Assembly (NCBI GenBank): GCA_018907035.1
Contig: JACCIC010000165.1
Location: 558,001-622,000, forward strand
Direction of reading: 5' to 3'
From: Sycobia sp. Sy_11
Taxonomy: Eukaryota > Arthropoda > Insecta > Hymenoptera > Epichrysomallidae
DNA length: 64,000 nucleotides
The notes beneath the pieces are model-generated. The model was given only the letters and a program-made list of their open reading frames with translations. It did not search any database and had not been told where the DNA came from. Both the position numbers and the translations under genes were made by a program. Of this stretch, positions 1 to 10,310 are shown one piece after another; the first letter of the stretch is position 1, and every line of letters begins with the position of its first letter.

Positions 1-677
1 AAATCTTATGAAAAAGTATAAAAAATTATGAAAATTATGAAAAAGAATAAAAAATTATTAAAATATGAAAAAGTATAAAAAAGGTATGAAAACTTAGATA
101 TTCGGGAGAAGATTTGATAACCATTTCTTCTTCTTTCGACGCTTCACGTATAATTTCTGCATTCGAACACAACAAATCTCCAATGTATTTTACAGCCTAT
201 GATAAAGAATGTCGCCATATTTCCAATCTATTCAATGGTAATTCTGTTCCAGACAGTCTCAAAAAATTGAGTCTTTTTTCAAACTCAGAAAACTGAGTTC
301 TTTTAAAATAAAAGTTCGCGGTTCTTTTGTCTGCATGTCACAGAAGAACAGTTTATCTTCCGGAAATTGTAGAATAGATAGAATTTTTTCTAAACATTAC
401 TTCCTATTATCGTATTATAGCCATTTTCAGATTTATACTAATCTTTATAGGCAGAAGTGATTATTAGGAATGATAGTTTTATGCTTATACCTTCATTTTT
501 ATAAGAGACTTTCTCTCCTTCTGAAATGACGCTCTACTACAATTGATTGATTGAAGAAAATTAAAGATAGATTCGATTGGATGGATGAAGATTGAATTTT
601 TGTTACAAGTCAATTCATCCTCTCCATTTTCAGAGAAAGTCATTTACGATTGAATACAGGAGAAGAAAAATATTTAC

Positions 678-833
678 ATGTTTGAAAAGGGCGAAACAGT
701 AAATATTCAAATAGTTCTAAAACGTAATGCATCTCCTTCCTCCGTAGGAACTCACGTTTATGATTGTATATTCAAGGAGAAAGGAGATGATTTATATAGA
801 TGTACTAAAAGGTTGATATTTGATTTGCTCTAG
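678..833 (+). CDS. short exon-like ORF, unknown product (51 aa)
   Basis: A 51-codon reading frame from ATG at 678 to TAG at 831. Composition looks coding, with mixed charged and hydrophobic residues and no low-complexity run, unlike the AT-rich flanks. It begins MFEKGETVNIQIVLKRN. A pyrimidine-rich stretch ending in CAG lies upstream near 636, so it could be part of a spliced exon rather than a free-standing gene. An in-frame stop lies just upstream, about ten codons before the ATG. I do not recognise the family. It could equally be an unrecognised transposon remnant. No promoter or partner exon can be shown from this window. Confidence 0.25.
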   Translation: MFEKGETVNIQIVLKRNASPSSVGTHVYDCIFKEKGDDLYRCTKRLIFDLL

Positions 834-1150
834 TCAGATAATACATATTTTCTTCTCATTCTAACACTTTATTGAACGTTTTCTATATAAATAATATTCT
901 CCTTCGACTTCTACTTTCCCTTCTCCATATTTTCATTTCCTTAGAAAGCGAGACAATATCTTCGAGGAACACAGTTTCTACACCACAGTCAAATAAGTTC
1001 AGTTTCATCTTTCTTATTTGTTCTTCTGTGATCAATACGAGTGTGTTGTATTGTATCGGTGTTTTATTTTTGTATATTACTTTTATCAGCCAGTAAAGAA
1101 GCGTTATTAACTGAAGTTTAAATATATTTTATTAGTTCACGTAAAGTAAG

Positions 1151-1668
1151 ATGGCTTTTCTATCGTCTCTTGAATTTGAAGTGAAACAACTTCGTGATAT
1201 TTACGAGCGTGCCAGTGAATTGAACATAATCAAACTCGAGAATAATTTAACAATAGTTGAACAGGATATGATAAACCTGAGGAAATTCGGAAAAAACAAG
1301 ATATTTCTCGAGCAGAAAATCAAAATCGTTTAGCATGTCTGATTCACCTTTCATGTTTACAAGCAGGATTCCTGTATGATCTTGATAGTGCAGCGCCAGT
1401 TGGAGGTAGTCTAATCTCTAACGAGTCAACTGAAGTAGAAGAGAGAGATATTCAATCTGCTTTTAAAAATCTAAGAAGAATAGGTATTCTTGTTAATTGA
1501 AAACATCTGGACATTCTAAGTTTCTTGGTCGACGTACAGAAACTTTTTGAGGAGTTCAAGGTAAATAAAATAAAGCTTGTTTACAAGAATATGCTGCAAT
1601 AAAAATAAATTCTGATTTTATTTCAGTTTTCATATGCAGAAAAATGGAGAGAAAACAACAGACTTTAA
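1151..1668 (+). pseudogene. two-exon gene-like remnant, unknown family
   Basis: The first frame opens at ATG 1151 (MAFLSSLEFEVKQLRDIYER...) with heptad-like spacing suggesting a coiled coil, and runs to a stop at 1333. A different frame is open from about 1270 to 1560 and reads as a coherent protein (for example LQAGFLYDLDSAAPVGG), broken by one TGA at 1498. It is followed by a canonical intron: donor GTAAAT at 1561 and pyrimidine-rich acceptor ending at 1626, 66 nt, phase 0. The frame resumes for 13 codons and stops at 1666. The intron argues against a processed copy. One frameshift and one stop argue for a pseudogene or a sequencing/assembly error. I do not recognise the family, so host-gene origin is an inference. 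Confidence 0.35.
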
Positions 1669-1769
1669 ATATTTCACAACTATGAATGCTACAGTATACA
1701 TGTCTACTGATTTAGAAAAATGATATCAGGAACATATTAAAAAGCTTTTTCTTAAAAAATGAGATAACA

Positions 1770-2207
1770 TATCTCGTTCCTTATTAAATTGATTGATTTT
1801 GAATATTTTGTGTAGAGGGCGATTTTATATTTAGATATTAAATTTGGTAGTGCGGATAAAGTATATATAGATTAGAATATATGGTTTAGTTTAGTCACTG
1901 ATGAGGAGCAGTAGCAAGCTCGAAACGTTGGACTACGTCTTCAATTAGGTGAGAGTGGTGGGGACAGTCTGATTGCACTTCACTAACATAAAGTTTTATC
2001 AGCTAATATTTTTATTTTCAGATTAATGTACGGGGGTGATGTTATACAAGGACAGTCTTACTGTCATTATAATTTTTAATTTTAATTTTAATTTTTATTA
2101 GTTTTGTATATTGATGTATTAATATTAATATAAATATATATTGATATCATTACGTATCATTTTCGATTGATTTAATTAGATTATAAGACCAATGAAAATA
2201 TTTATTA
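1770..2207 (+). mobile_element. Penelope-like element, 3' end only
   Basis: This stretch matches, element by element, the 3' part of the PLE at 51-55 kb. It starts in the last codons of the endonuclease ORF. It carries the hammerhead-type block (1894-1933), an intron-like segment with GT at 1949 and acceptors at 2002 and 2021, and the palindrome GACAGTCT..ACTGTC. It ends in the shared terminus TAAGACCAATGAAAAT. The rest of the element is absent, so it is a 5'-truncated copy. Substitutions relative to the 53.8 and 54.6 kb copies make it the most diverged of the three. Confidence 0.75.
1894..1933 (+). ncRNA. hammerhead ribozyme motif, minimal (PLE-type), diverged
   Basis: The core CTGATGA (1898-1904) and GAAAC (1922-1926) flank a 4-bp stem II (GAGC 1906-1909 with GCTC 1918-1921). 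The short palindrome ACGT follows the core and would form stem III only between two molecules, as in the minimal hammerheads known from Penelope-like elements. Stem I (GTCA 1894-1897 with GGAC 1930-1933) has one mismatch, so this copy may be weakened. One G between CTGATGA and stem II is unpaired in this fold. Confidence 0.5.
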
Positions 2208-2645
2208 ACTATCGAATATTATATAAATCAATATCTGAGAAATGTTGCTGTAACTGCTATTGAAGTGCTAAATTAAAATGAAAATACTTACTGCTCAGAC
2301 TACTCAATGCATACTAATCTACTATACTACGTGCGCCATCTGACTGGACTACCGCACTTTGTATTTACTAGTTCATGCCACTTGAAATAGTATATTGACA
2401 ACATATTGATTACCATAAAATTATTTTTAACAGAAAAATGACCAATGTCACTCCATGGTTTGTCTTGGACACTTGTCTTGACAATTCCATAACACTTCAA
2501 TTGTTACTAATAAATTTAAATACTAATACAAAATTAATACATTTATAATTAACAGATATAATTAAATTTTTAGTTAAGGATGATTAACAATTGTTTTTGT
2601 ATACAAAAAAAAATTAAATAAAGGATACGTCGTTTGTACAAAAAT
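2208..2645. other. AT-rich stretch, nothing recognised
   Basis: No open frame, no terminal repeats and no microsatellite of note. It holds only low-complexity A/T-rich sequence between the PLE end and the tandem dimer. Confidence 0.5.
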
Positions 2646-2799
2646 GTGCATACAACAATTTAGCGGTTTTTGGGTTTTTCATGAGCCATCAGTTTTTTGA
2701 ATATTAAATTGAAGAGAGCCCCGTGCATACAACTATTTAGCGTTTTTTGGGTTTTTCAAGAGTCATCAGTTTTTTGAATGTGGAATTGCAGAGAGCCCC
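2646..2799. repeat. tandem dimer, 77-bp unit
   Basis: Two adjacent copies of a 77-bp unit, 2646-2722 and 2723-2799. Both begin GTGCATACAAC and end GAGAGCCCC, with about ten differences between them. No open frame runs through it. Origin unknown. Confidence 0.85.
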
Positions 2800-2914
2800 G
2801 TATTCAACACCGATATAATAATTAAATACAAGGAAATGTATGCAATTACTTCAAAATAAAATTTTGATCAAATCATGGCTATCGCTAAAGAAAATCACTA
2901 GAAAAGTATATATA

Positions 2915-3095
2915 TGAGGTCAGAAAATTAAGAAATGAAACAAAATTAAAAAATTGAGTATATTTAAAAATTAATGTACATCGCTGCGATCTCCTTCAAA
3001 GTAGTGCCCTTCTGTATTTATACACTTATCTCGGCTTAAATTTTATGCGAATGTCTCCAGGGCGCTTTGTATCTTACATGTAGTAGATATATATA
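2915..3095 (-). mobile_element. mariner end fragment
   Basis: GAGGTCAGAAAATTAAG at 2916 matches the inner part of the right terminal repeat of the deleted mariner at 11355-11934. The adjoining ACATCGCTGCGATCTCCTTC is the 3' end of an antisense transposase gene shared with that copy. The other end is missing. Confidence 0.55.
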
Positions 3096-3164
3096 CTACA
3101 TATAGTATTCATGCAATAAATATGCACGTAAATATATGTTTACAAAAAACTGTGCAATCATGAA

Positions 3165-3560
3165 ATCACGTTGGGTGCATGTAACCGAGTGCATGTCCGC
3201 TTCGAACACGAGGACAGCAGACAAGGCCAGTACAAAGAAGTATCTTCGGCTTTATTGAAGCCCCGGACAGATCCGGCGGGGGAGAGGGCGGTCCATGAGG
3301 ATCGAAATATCGCACACATTAAGAGCGGAAACAAGTGAGGCGAAGGAAGAAGGCGCAAATATTTAAAAAGTCAAAAGTGTTTAATTTAAACAAATAAAAT
3401 TACACACGTACCTGCGGAATCGCGGGGCGTAGAATGCAAACTGAAAGCTTTCAAAAGAGAGGGAAGGAAAGAGAGAGAAATAGAGAGAGAGAGAGAGGGC
3501 GAACAAAAAGAGGTTGCCACTTACAAAGAGTGTAAGTCCTCTAATTCTCAAAATGTTTAA
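3165..3560 (-). mobile_element. LTR end with primer-binding site (minus strand)
   Basis: Read on the minus strand, the segment contains an AATAAA signal near 3255, then about 70 nt later ends in GGTTACA (3180-3186). TGCACCCAACGTG follows, close to the TTGGCACCCAACG found directly after the LTR at 20.67 kb. This is the layout of R/U5 followed by a tRNA primer-binding site. The left (U3) border on the high-coordinate side is not resolved. There is no internal coding region downstream; a mariner fragment lies next to it. Confidence 0.4.
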
Positions 3561-4640
3561 TAATATACTATCTATACTTAAAAATTTATCAAAAATTCAT
3601 TTAAATTTGTAATGCAGGATCGTGTACCTACAGTAAATTATTATTTGCAGTCTTAAGACGTTTTTTGCTTTTTGTTTATTAGAAAAGTAAATACGGTAAT
3701 TCAACTAATTAAATAAGGATGAAGTATCCTTATCTAAAATGACATTTAACGTTAAAATAAAATAATATTAAATGAATCATGTGTCGATTTTCTTAATATA
3801 CTTGAAAATTTACCTAATCATGTTCCGACGGTAGTAATTCTGGAATATATTAAAAAGTTCGCATATAGTTTATTTATAATGTTATTAATTGTATAAAAAT
3901 AATTATATCCATATTAATATTTAATATTGTCAAGAAAAATAATCGAATACAATTTTTATACCATTAGATAATTCTATATTTATTTGTTTATATACTATTA
4001 CTTAATAATTTAATATCGTAAATTCAAATTAAATAACAGATGCTAATGTCAGAACAAGACGATAGGCCTCAAAAATTGGCGTTAAAAAGAGTCAAATGTT
4101 TATTGCTAAATAACCATTGTTTATTTTCACAAAATTTAGTTCTAAACCATTTAAAATGATTATTTAAAAGGTAAAATTTTTAATTTTTTAAAAATTTGAA
4201 CTTATTCCAAATTTACATGTAGTTAAAATTGCTAAAAAATTGCATAATTTGTACTTAAACACATCATAAAATTTTTAATATGCATTTTAGGAGAATGATA
4301 TTTAGAAGCTGTTTTGTTTATAATAAAGTATTTTTTTAGAAAAAAAATTATTCGTTCTCAAATTTTAATTCGCTGCTATTTGTTTAAATAATTGTGATTT
4401 AAATAATGTACTACCCCGATTTCCAAAAAAGACCTCAAGATTCGTATTATACAGATTTTAAAGCGAAATTTTTATTTGAGGACATCTCATTTTATAAGAT
4501 GAGTGTAGCCACCGCGAAGGCTAAGCGAAGAGTAAGGTCAATAAATAAAAACGAAACAGACAACACATATACATATATATCAAAGCCCACGGTAGCGCGC
4601 TGCAGGCAAGTCAGCTATACACATATCACACAGTAATATC
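3561..4640. other. AT-rich segment related to 10.78-11.04 kb
   Basis: The part from about 3585 to 3850 shares wording with 10780-11040 (an AAATTTGTAATG start, then a similar TTTTGCTTTTTGTTTA-like stretch), so it is a dispersed repeat of unknown class. A 76-codon frame at 4406-4636 is unremarkable, and I do not call it a gene. Confidence 0.35.
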
Positions 4641-4798
4641 ATATATATACGAGGTATAGCTATTAAATAACGGGACTGACACTGCAGTGGAACGAGTGCG
4701 CTTCCTCTTCAGATTGCAGTCAGTCTCTTTTCTGTAAACAACATCGTTGTATCATAACCTTCATTTACGTCAGTGTTGTTATTTATTTTGCCGGAAAA

Positions 4799-5277
4799 AT
4801 GTTTAGCGTAATCATAGAGCAACGAATTGTTATTAAATTTCAATTTAAACTTGGAAAAACCGCTACCGAAATCTATAATTTACTAAAAGAAGAGTATGGC
4901 AGTGAATGTTTATCGCGGTCTCATGTTTTTGAAAGATTTAAGCGTTTTCAAGATGGTTGACAAGACGTTGAAGATGATTCGTATCCAGGTCGTCCTTCAA
5001 CATCAAAAACGGATGACAATGTCGCAAAAGTTGTTAATTTGATTCGGTCTGACCGTCGATTAATTATTCGTGCAGTTGCTGAATCTGTAGGCATTGATAA
5101 AAAATGTATACGGCAAATTTTACGTGACAATTTGAACATGCAAAAGTGTGTGCAAAAATGGTACCAAAAATTCTCACGATTGAATAAAAAGCAGCTCGCA
5201 AAAATATTTGTACTGTCACTTTGAATGCCTTAGATAATGACCCAAATTTATTGGAAAGAGTAATAACTGTTAATATA
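4799..5277 (+). pseudogene. mariner transposase, N-terminal half
   Basis: Starts at ATG 4799 (MFSVIIEQRIVIKFQF...). It covers the helix-turn-helix DNA-binding region that recognises the terminal repeats, including a GRPSTS linker of the type seen between the two HTH motifs. A TGA at 4958 replaces a codon inside the first domain, and a frameshift plus another stop follow near 5150-5180. The frame runs to the Copia target site inside ...LLERVIT, immediately before the first catalytic aspartate. The gene resumes at 8574. Confidence 0.85.
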
Positions 5278-5534
5278 CTCATTTAATTATATCGTACTAC
5301 ATATATACAATGCATATTGTATATGTTACGCGAAGTATGCGACATCTATTGATATATATCAATTACTATATGTTATATATAGTCTTTTCCTCAGTCAATG
5401 GCTGCACTTATAAAAGAGAGCATCACTTGATATATTTTATAGAGAAATAAAATCCATTACTTAAAATCTAATACTAAAAGGTGTTATTTATTATATACAA
5501 TATTCCTTTATGGACTACTTTAACTCTGTTAACA
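5278..5534 (+). repeat. Copia 5' LTR
   Basis: 257 bp, TG...CA ends. It shares with the 3' LTR a core that includes ATCAATTACTATATGTTATA, the segment TCAATGGCTGC, a TATAAAAGAGA TATA-like element, an AATAAAAT signal and the 3' end ACTTTAACTCTGTTAACA. About 65 bp near its 5' side are absent from the 3' copy. Confidence 0.88.
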
Positions 5535-5550
5535 GGTTATGGCCCAGGAC
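5535..5550 (+). promoter_or_regulatory. Copia primer-binding site
   Basis: GGTTATGGCCCAGGAC directly follows the LTR end. It resembles the internal initiator-methionine tRNA sequence that primes Copia elements rather than a tRNA 3' end. Confidence 0.75.
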
Positions 5551-5767
5551 TACCATAAGGTAAAGATTTGTGATATATTTTTTTAATATTACGCAAGCCA
5601 AAAATTGAGCACATGGCATTAAGGTTAACTGTATAAATTGAACACGTGTACGCAAGCCAAAATATTCATAGACTTCGATGAGAGAAGAATAGTATGATGT
5701 TAAAATAGTGAAAATCAAATTAAAAAAAAAAATTTTTTTTAATCATTATCAATTAAAAGTGAAGTAC

Positions 5768-5770
<3 letters not shown>

Positions 5771-5815
<45 letters not shown>
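5771..5815. repeat. (TA)22 microsatellite in the Copia leader
   Basis: Uninterrupted TA repeat ending two bases before the gag start codon at 5817. It lies inside the Copia element, so it either expanded after insertion or belonged to its leader. Confidence 0.95.
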
Positions 5816-5816
<1 letters not shown>

Positions 5817-5817
<1 letters not shown>

Positions 5818-6440
5818 TGATGAATAATACAGTTAGAATTGAGGTACTGAATAAAGAACATTATGACACATGGAAAATGCAGATTGAAGCTGTGCTCATT
5901 AAAAATGATTTATGGCAATACGTGAGTGGCGAACTACCTAAGCCCGAAGGGACCACAACAAATACTACAGAACTAGATCAATGGATTAAAAACGACAAAA
6001 AAGCGATAGCAGATATTATACTGTGTATAAGCCCCAGTGAGTTAAAACAATTAAAAGGTTGTGATTGTGCAAATACAGTGTGGTCAAAATTGAAAAATAT
6101 ATATGAATCTAAAGGGCCCGCTAGAAAAGCATCGTTATTTAAACAAATTACACTGTATAGAATGAATGAGGGCAGTGACGTGAGAGAGCACATCAATAAG
6201 TTATCTGATATAGTGGATAAATTAATAAATATGGATATTGAAATTAACAAAGATTTATTGTCCATAATGCTATTGTATAGTTTACTAGAATCATGTGAAA
6301 ATTTCAAATGCGCCATTAAAACTAGAGATGATTTACCAGATGCTGAAACTTTAAAGATAAAAATATTAGAAGAAAATGATTCAAGATTACAAAATAGAAA
6401 AAGTGAATATTCAACTAAAAATCAAGGAACGCTAAAATAA
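5817..6440 (+). CDS. Copia gag (capsid), open
   Basis: A 207-codon open frame encoding a Copia-type capsid. It contains the usual landmarks: an N-terminal VLNKEHYDTWKMQIEAVLIK tract, a WSKLKNIYES helix and LFKQITLYRMNEGSDVREHI. Its job is to form the virus-like particle that packages the element RNA. The nucleocapsid CCHC knuckle expected after this region is missing, because the frame stops at 6438 and the sequence jumps to the spacer before reverse transcriptase. The start is the first of two ATGs, immediately after the TA tract. Confidence 0.88.
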
Positions 6441-6508
6441 CAGATGAAAATATATACAAAAGAGACCAAGATATAAGAGAAGATGAAAATAATGATATAT
6501 TAGAAGAA

Positions 6509-8357
6509 ATGGAACTTAACTTAACAAATAATTCTAAACGAAATAACAGAGACAGAGAAATAGAAGTAACTGAAAAACGATTACCTAGAAGACCTACACT
6601 AATAAGAACAGGTAAACCAGGACGACCACGAAAAATGTACAATAATCAAAACGTAATGGATACAGATGAAAATGATAAATCCAGTGAAATAGATATTTAC
6701 AAAAATGGAGAAGATTCAGATGAATTTGAGAATGACGTATTTACAGATGCGGAAGCTAACTATGCATTTTTGTCAGTCGAACAAAAGACAAATTGGGATA
6801 AAGCGATATATGATGAATACAGACAACTAATTAAGAATGATACATGGGATATGATTCAAGAACCGGAAGGAAAAATAATTGATTCACGATTAATATTAAC
6901 AACAAAGACTGATGTGAATGGTAATACAATAAAGAGAAAAGCCCGATTAGTAGCAAGAGGCTTTGCACAAGTTTACGGCGTTGATTACTATGATACTTTT
7001 GCTCCAGTTGTAAGATTAGAAGCATTGCGCATACTAATGATTATTGCGGTCGAATTCGATTTGAAGATTAGACACATGAATGTGACTAATACATATCTTA
7101 ATGGCGAACTAAACGAAAAGATATATATGAAAATTCCAGATAACTTTACAGCTATGTTAAATAAAATTATATTATATGATAAAGACGAAGCAATAAAATG
7201 TAAAGCACAAAATATGTTGAATAAAATAAGAGATGGTAGAAAAACATGTATGCTAAAAAAAGGTTTATATGGTCTTAGACAAGCAAGCAGGGTATGGAAC
7301 TTAAAATTAGATAAAATATTTAAAGCCATAAATTTGAAACCACTTAAAGCGGAACCATGAATATATTATAGTAAACCTAAAGATTATATAATTGTTATAC
7401 TTGTATATGTAGATGATTTTTTGATAGCGTACAATAATATCACGAAATTTAACGAAATTAAAACCAAGCTTGCAACAAACTTTGAAATAAAAAATCTAGA
7501 TGAAGCAAAATTCTGTGTAGGAATAGAAATAATACGAAGGAACAATGAAATATTATTGTGTCAAAGTAAACAAATTAATCAAGTCATAAATAGACTCAAC
7601 CTTACAGAAACAAAGACATGTGAAATTCCAGCAGACCGGAGTGTATTATATAATTTAAAAAAAGGGAGAAGGTAAGATTGAGTTACCATACAGGGAATTG
7701 ATAGAAACACTTATGTATTTAGCGGTAGCATCACGCCCAGACATAATGCATACCGTAGTATATCTCTCGCAGTTCAATAACTGTTTTTCAAAAGAACATT
7801 GGAATGGAGCAACGAGGATTGTAAAATACTTAAAAAGGACTATAGACCTTAATATCATATACAAAAAAAGAAATTTTGAAACAATTAAGGGTTTTGTAGA
7901 TGCAGATTGGGGTTCTAGCAATGTTGACACAAAGTCGTTCACAGGGTACGTATTTTTATTAAATGACTCCCCAATTAAATGGAAAAGTCAGAAACAGAGA
8001 ACCGTAGCCTTATCATCAGCAGAAGCCGAGTATATGGCCATATCTGAGTCTACCAAAGAAATATTATTATCAGAGTTGAAAATCTCTGTCGACATAATAT
8101 TATACAATGACAACCAAAGTGCAAATGTACTAGCGAACAACAACACATTTCACGCTAGATCAAAACATATAGACTTACGTCACCATTTTATTAGAGACGT
8201 TCTGAAAAACAATATGTTCAAACTAATTTACCTACCTACTGAGAGAATGATTGCTCACCTAATGACTAAACCTCTTAATAAGACAAAACATTATAATTGT
8301 ATAAAAGGTATGGGTATGGCAACGTATGATCGAAAATTATCAGGTTTATTTATATAA
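6509..8357 (+). pseudogene. Copia pol remnant: reverse transcriptase and RNase H
   Basis: The frame opens at 6509 with an acidic spacer, then the Copia reverse transcriptase signature (KRKARLVARGFAQVYGVDYY, APVVRL). The catalytic motif A residue that should be Asp is Asn (MNV at 7076-7084). A TGA at 7358 interrupts the gene. The YVDD motif of the active site follows at about 7408, and a frameshift near 7675 moves the RNase H part (VDADWGS, SSAEAEYMA, RSKHIDLR) into another frame ending at 8357. Protease and integrase are absent. The protein would copy RNA to DNA in the particle; this copy cannot. Confidence 0.9.
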
Positions 8358-8376
8358 AATATGCATTGAGAGGGTG

Positions 8377-8568
8377 TGTTAATATTGGTATGTATCAATT
8401 ACTATATGTTATATATAATCTTTTCCACAGTCAATGGCTGCTTTCTTATAAAAGAGAACATCGCTTGATATATTTTATAGAGAAATAAAATCCATTTTGA
8501 TCTAATACGAAAAGGTTTTATTTATTATATACAATATTCCTTTATGGACTACTTTAACTCTGTTAACA
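8377..8568 (+). repeat. Copia 3' LTR
   Basis: 192 bp from TGTTAATATTGG to GTTAACA, preceded by the purine run GAGAGGGTG. Nearly identical to the 3' two thirds of the 5' LTR, with a deletion near its own 5' end. Confidence 0.88.
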
Positions 8569-8573
8569 ATAAC

Positions 8574-9157
8574 ATGTGACGAATCGTGGTTTTTTACTTA
8601 TGATCCGGAAATGATGGGCCAATCCATGCATTGGAAGACGCCAACTTCACTGAGAGCCAAAAAAGCAAGAATGAGCGAGTCAAACTTAAAGCAATGATTG
8701 TTTTTTTCAATATTCATGGGATTGTGTAGCTTCACTGGGTTCCTGACTGTCAAGCAATTAATCAACATTACTATCTTGATGTACTTAATAAACTACGTCA
8801 AAGAGTAAGAAAAAAACGACCTGAAATGTGGAAGGACAAATCATGGATTTTGCACCAAGACAATGCGCCAGCTAATTCCACGTTATCTGTTAAGCGGTTC
8901 CTGACCAAGTACATCATCCCTGAGTTAGAACATCCACCTTACTCGCCAGACTTAGTACCATGTGACTTTCATATTTTCCCTAAGGTGAAATCTGCATTGA
9001 AAGGTACGAGATTTGAATCCGTAGAAGCTGTTCAAGAAAAAGAGTCCTGATAGAGTTGATAGAAGATGACTCTTAGCATTGTTTCCAACAATGGAAAATT
9101 CGCATGGAGCGTTGCAGGGATAGAGAAGGGGTGTATATTGAAAGTGATACTAAGTAA
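8574..9157 (+). pseudogene. mariner transposase, C-terminal half
   Basis: Resumes directly after the ATAAC duplication with the first catalytic aspartate (CDESWFFTYDPE). It then carries HQDNAPAN and PYSPDLVPCDFHIFP, which supply the second and third residues of the DD34D triad. A stop after ...NLKQ near 8695 and a frameshift near 9045 break the frame; the natural end is TAA at 9155. All three catalytic aspartates are still visible, so decay is recent relative to other mariners here. Confidence 0.85.
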
Positions 9158-9223
9158 TTATGTATAAAATGAAAATAAAATTTTTTTTACAATATCAGGC
9201 CCGTTATTTAATAGCTACACCTC

Positions 9224-9259
<36 letters not shown>

Positions 9260-9260
<1 letters not shown>

Positions 9261-10275
9261 AACCTGAAAACTCGAGGTTAGTACTTACGGTCGGTCGATT
9301 CATGCGTGGGCACTTACACGCCGCTGCTCGTGAACTCCGCTAGAAAGGGGACGAGAAAAACGGAATGAAACATGTGGCAGTCTTTACGAGGTTTTGACAA
9401 TATTAACACTTTTTATTGCATGGGACTATCTTATATTATTCGAGTAGTACATACGCTATGTGCTAGTTGCGGGTTTCGCAACGATATAACAATTATTACT
9501 CAAATACGCTATCACATAAAAGGCACGGGGACGGGGGACACGGAATGGGACGCTAGGTTTCTACAACGCGGGGGAACAACGATACAATATGGGACGATAC
9601 TCTATATACGGTACATATACGATATATTGCATGAAGATACAAAGATATAACATTAGACTAAATACGCGAGGTCTATGCTACGCGTACGTAACCGCTATAC
9701 TACACGCGGGGATCGCGGGACACGGGCGCGACGGTGGGGCAGGAGCCTAGCTACGCACATATATATTACTATAAAAGAAGATATATGTAAGGCTACTTGC
9801 CGCCGATGACGATGCTGTCGCTGGCCTCGATGCTCGCTGGTGCTCGCTGGTGCTCGCGGCTATCGCCTTGTATCGAAGCGGCTGAGTGCGCTCTCTCTCT
9901 CTCTCACTTACGCGGATGCGTAAGGACGTGGTGGGCCGCGCCGCTATCTTTCGCTTCTCCTCTGTTGCTATTACCGTGCATCTTTCTCGTTCCTCCGGTG
10001 TGCACACATGTAAACGACGCAAACTTGACCTTGAGAACGCATTACCGCGGAGGACGCTAAGATGGCGACCTCAAACTTTCACGACTCCAGTCGATGGAAA
10101 AGGTAAAGCGGAAAATACAACTAGGCGGCATGGACGAAAAGTGCGTCGAACTATGCGAAGGTACCTACCGTTGCGCTCCCAGCGCCCTTGCGACTCACAC
10201 GTACAATTTCGCGAGCTCGAACACTCGCGGTTTTACCCGAGCGCTCTAACCTACGATCGCCGTTCGGGCGGTTAC

Positions 10276-10308
<33 letters not shown>

Positions 10309-10310
10309 TG
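9260..10310. mobile_element. GC-rich LTR-like segment, boundaries unclear
   Basis: An abrupt island of high GC between (TA)n tracts at 9225-9257 and 10275-10309. Its right end (ACACTCGCGGTTTTA ... GGCGGTTAC) resembles the right end of the GC-rich segment at 59.6-60.3 kb (ACTCGCGGTTTTG ... GGCGGTTACA), suggesting two copies of one LTR. Open frames here, such as 9797-10060 and 9886-10311, are best explained by composition. Confidence 0.35.

Larger units (their letters stand above)
5278..8568 (+). mobile_element. Copia-type LTR retrotransposon, internally deleted
   Basis: Bounded by LTRs starting TGTTAATAT and ending GTTAACA, with a 5-bp target duplication ATAAC (5273-5277 and 8569-8573) inside the mariner transposase. 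A primer-binding site GGTTATGGCCCAGGAC follows the 5' LTR; it is the internal initiator-tRNA type used by Copia elements. The purine tract GAGAGGG precedes the 3' LTR. gag, reverse transcriptase and RNase H are present, but protease and integrase are missing between 6440 and about 6509. The element could move only with help from a full relative. Confidence 0.92.
4650..9224 (+). mobile_element. mariner, complete ends, split by a Copia insertion
   Basis: The left terminal repeat begins CGAGGTATAGCTATTAAATA at 4650. The right one ends at 9224 and is its reverse complement with two differences over 29 bp. Both ends are flanked by the TA target duplication (4648-4649, 9225-9226). Removing the nested Copia and its duplication leaves about 1.28 kb, the usual mariner size. 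The transposase lies on the plus strand in two halves. This is a DD34D cut-and-paste element, inactive here because the gene is interrupted and carries stops. Confidence 0.92.

Noticed and set aside
1925..1939. Alternative hammerhead stem III using ACG (1925-1927) with CGT (1936-1938) and cleavage after 1939
   Set aside because: It works only in the diverged copy at 1.9 kb. The two cleaner copies lack the CGT, whereas the GTCC/GGAC minimal fold is available in both.
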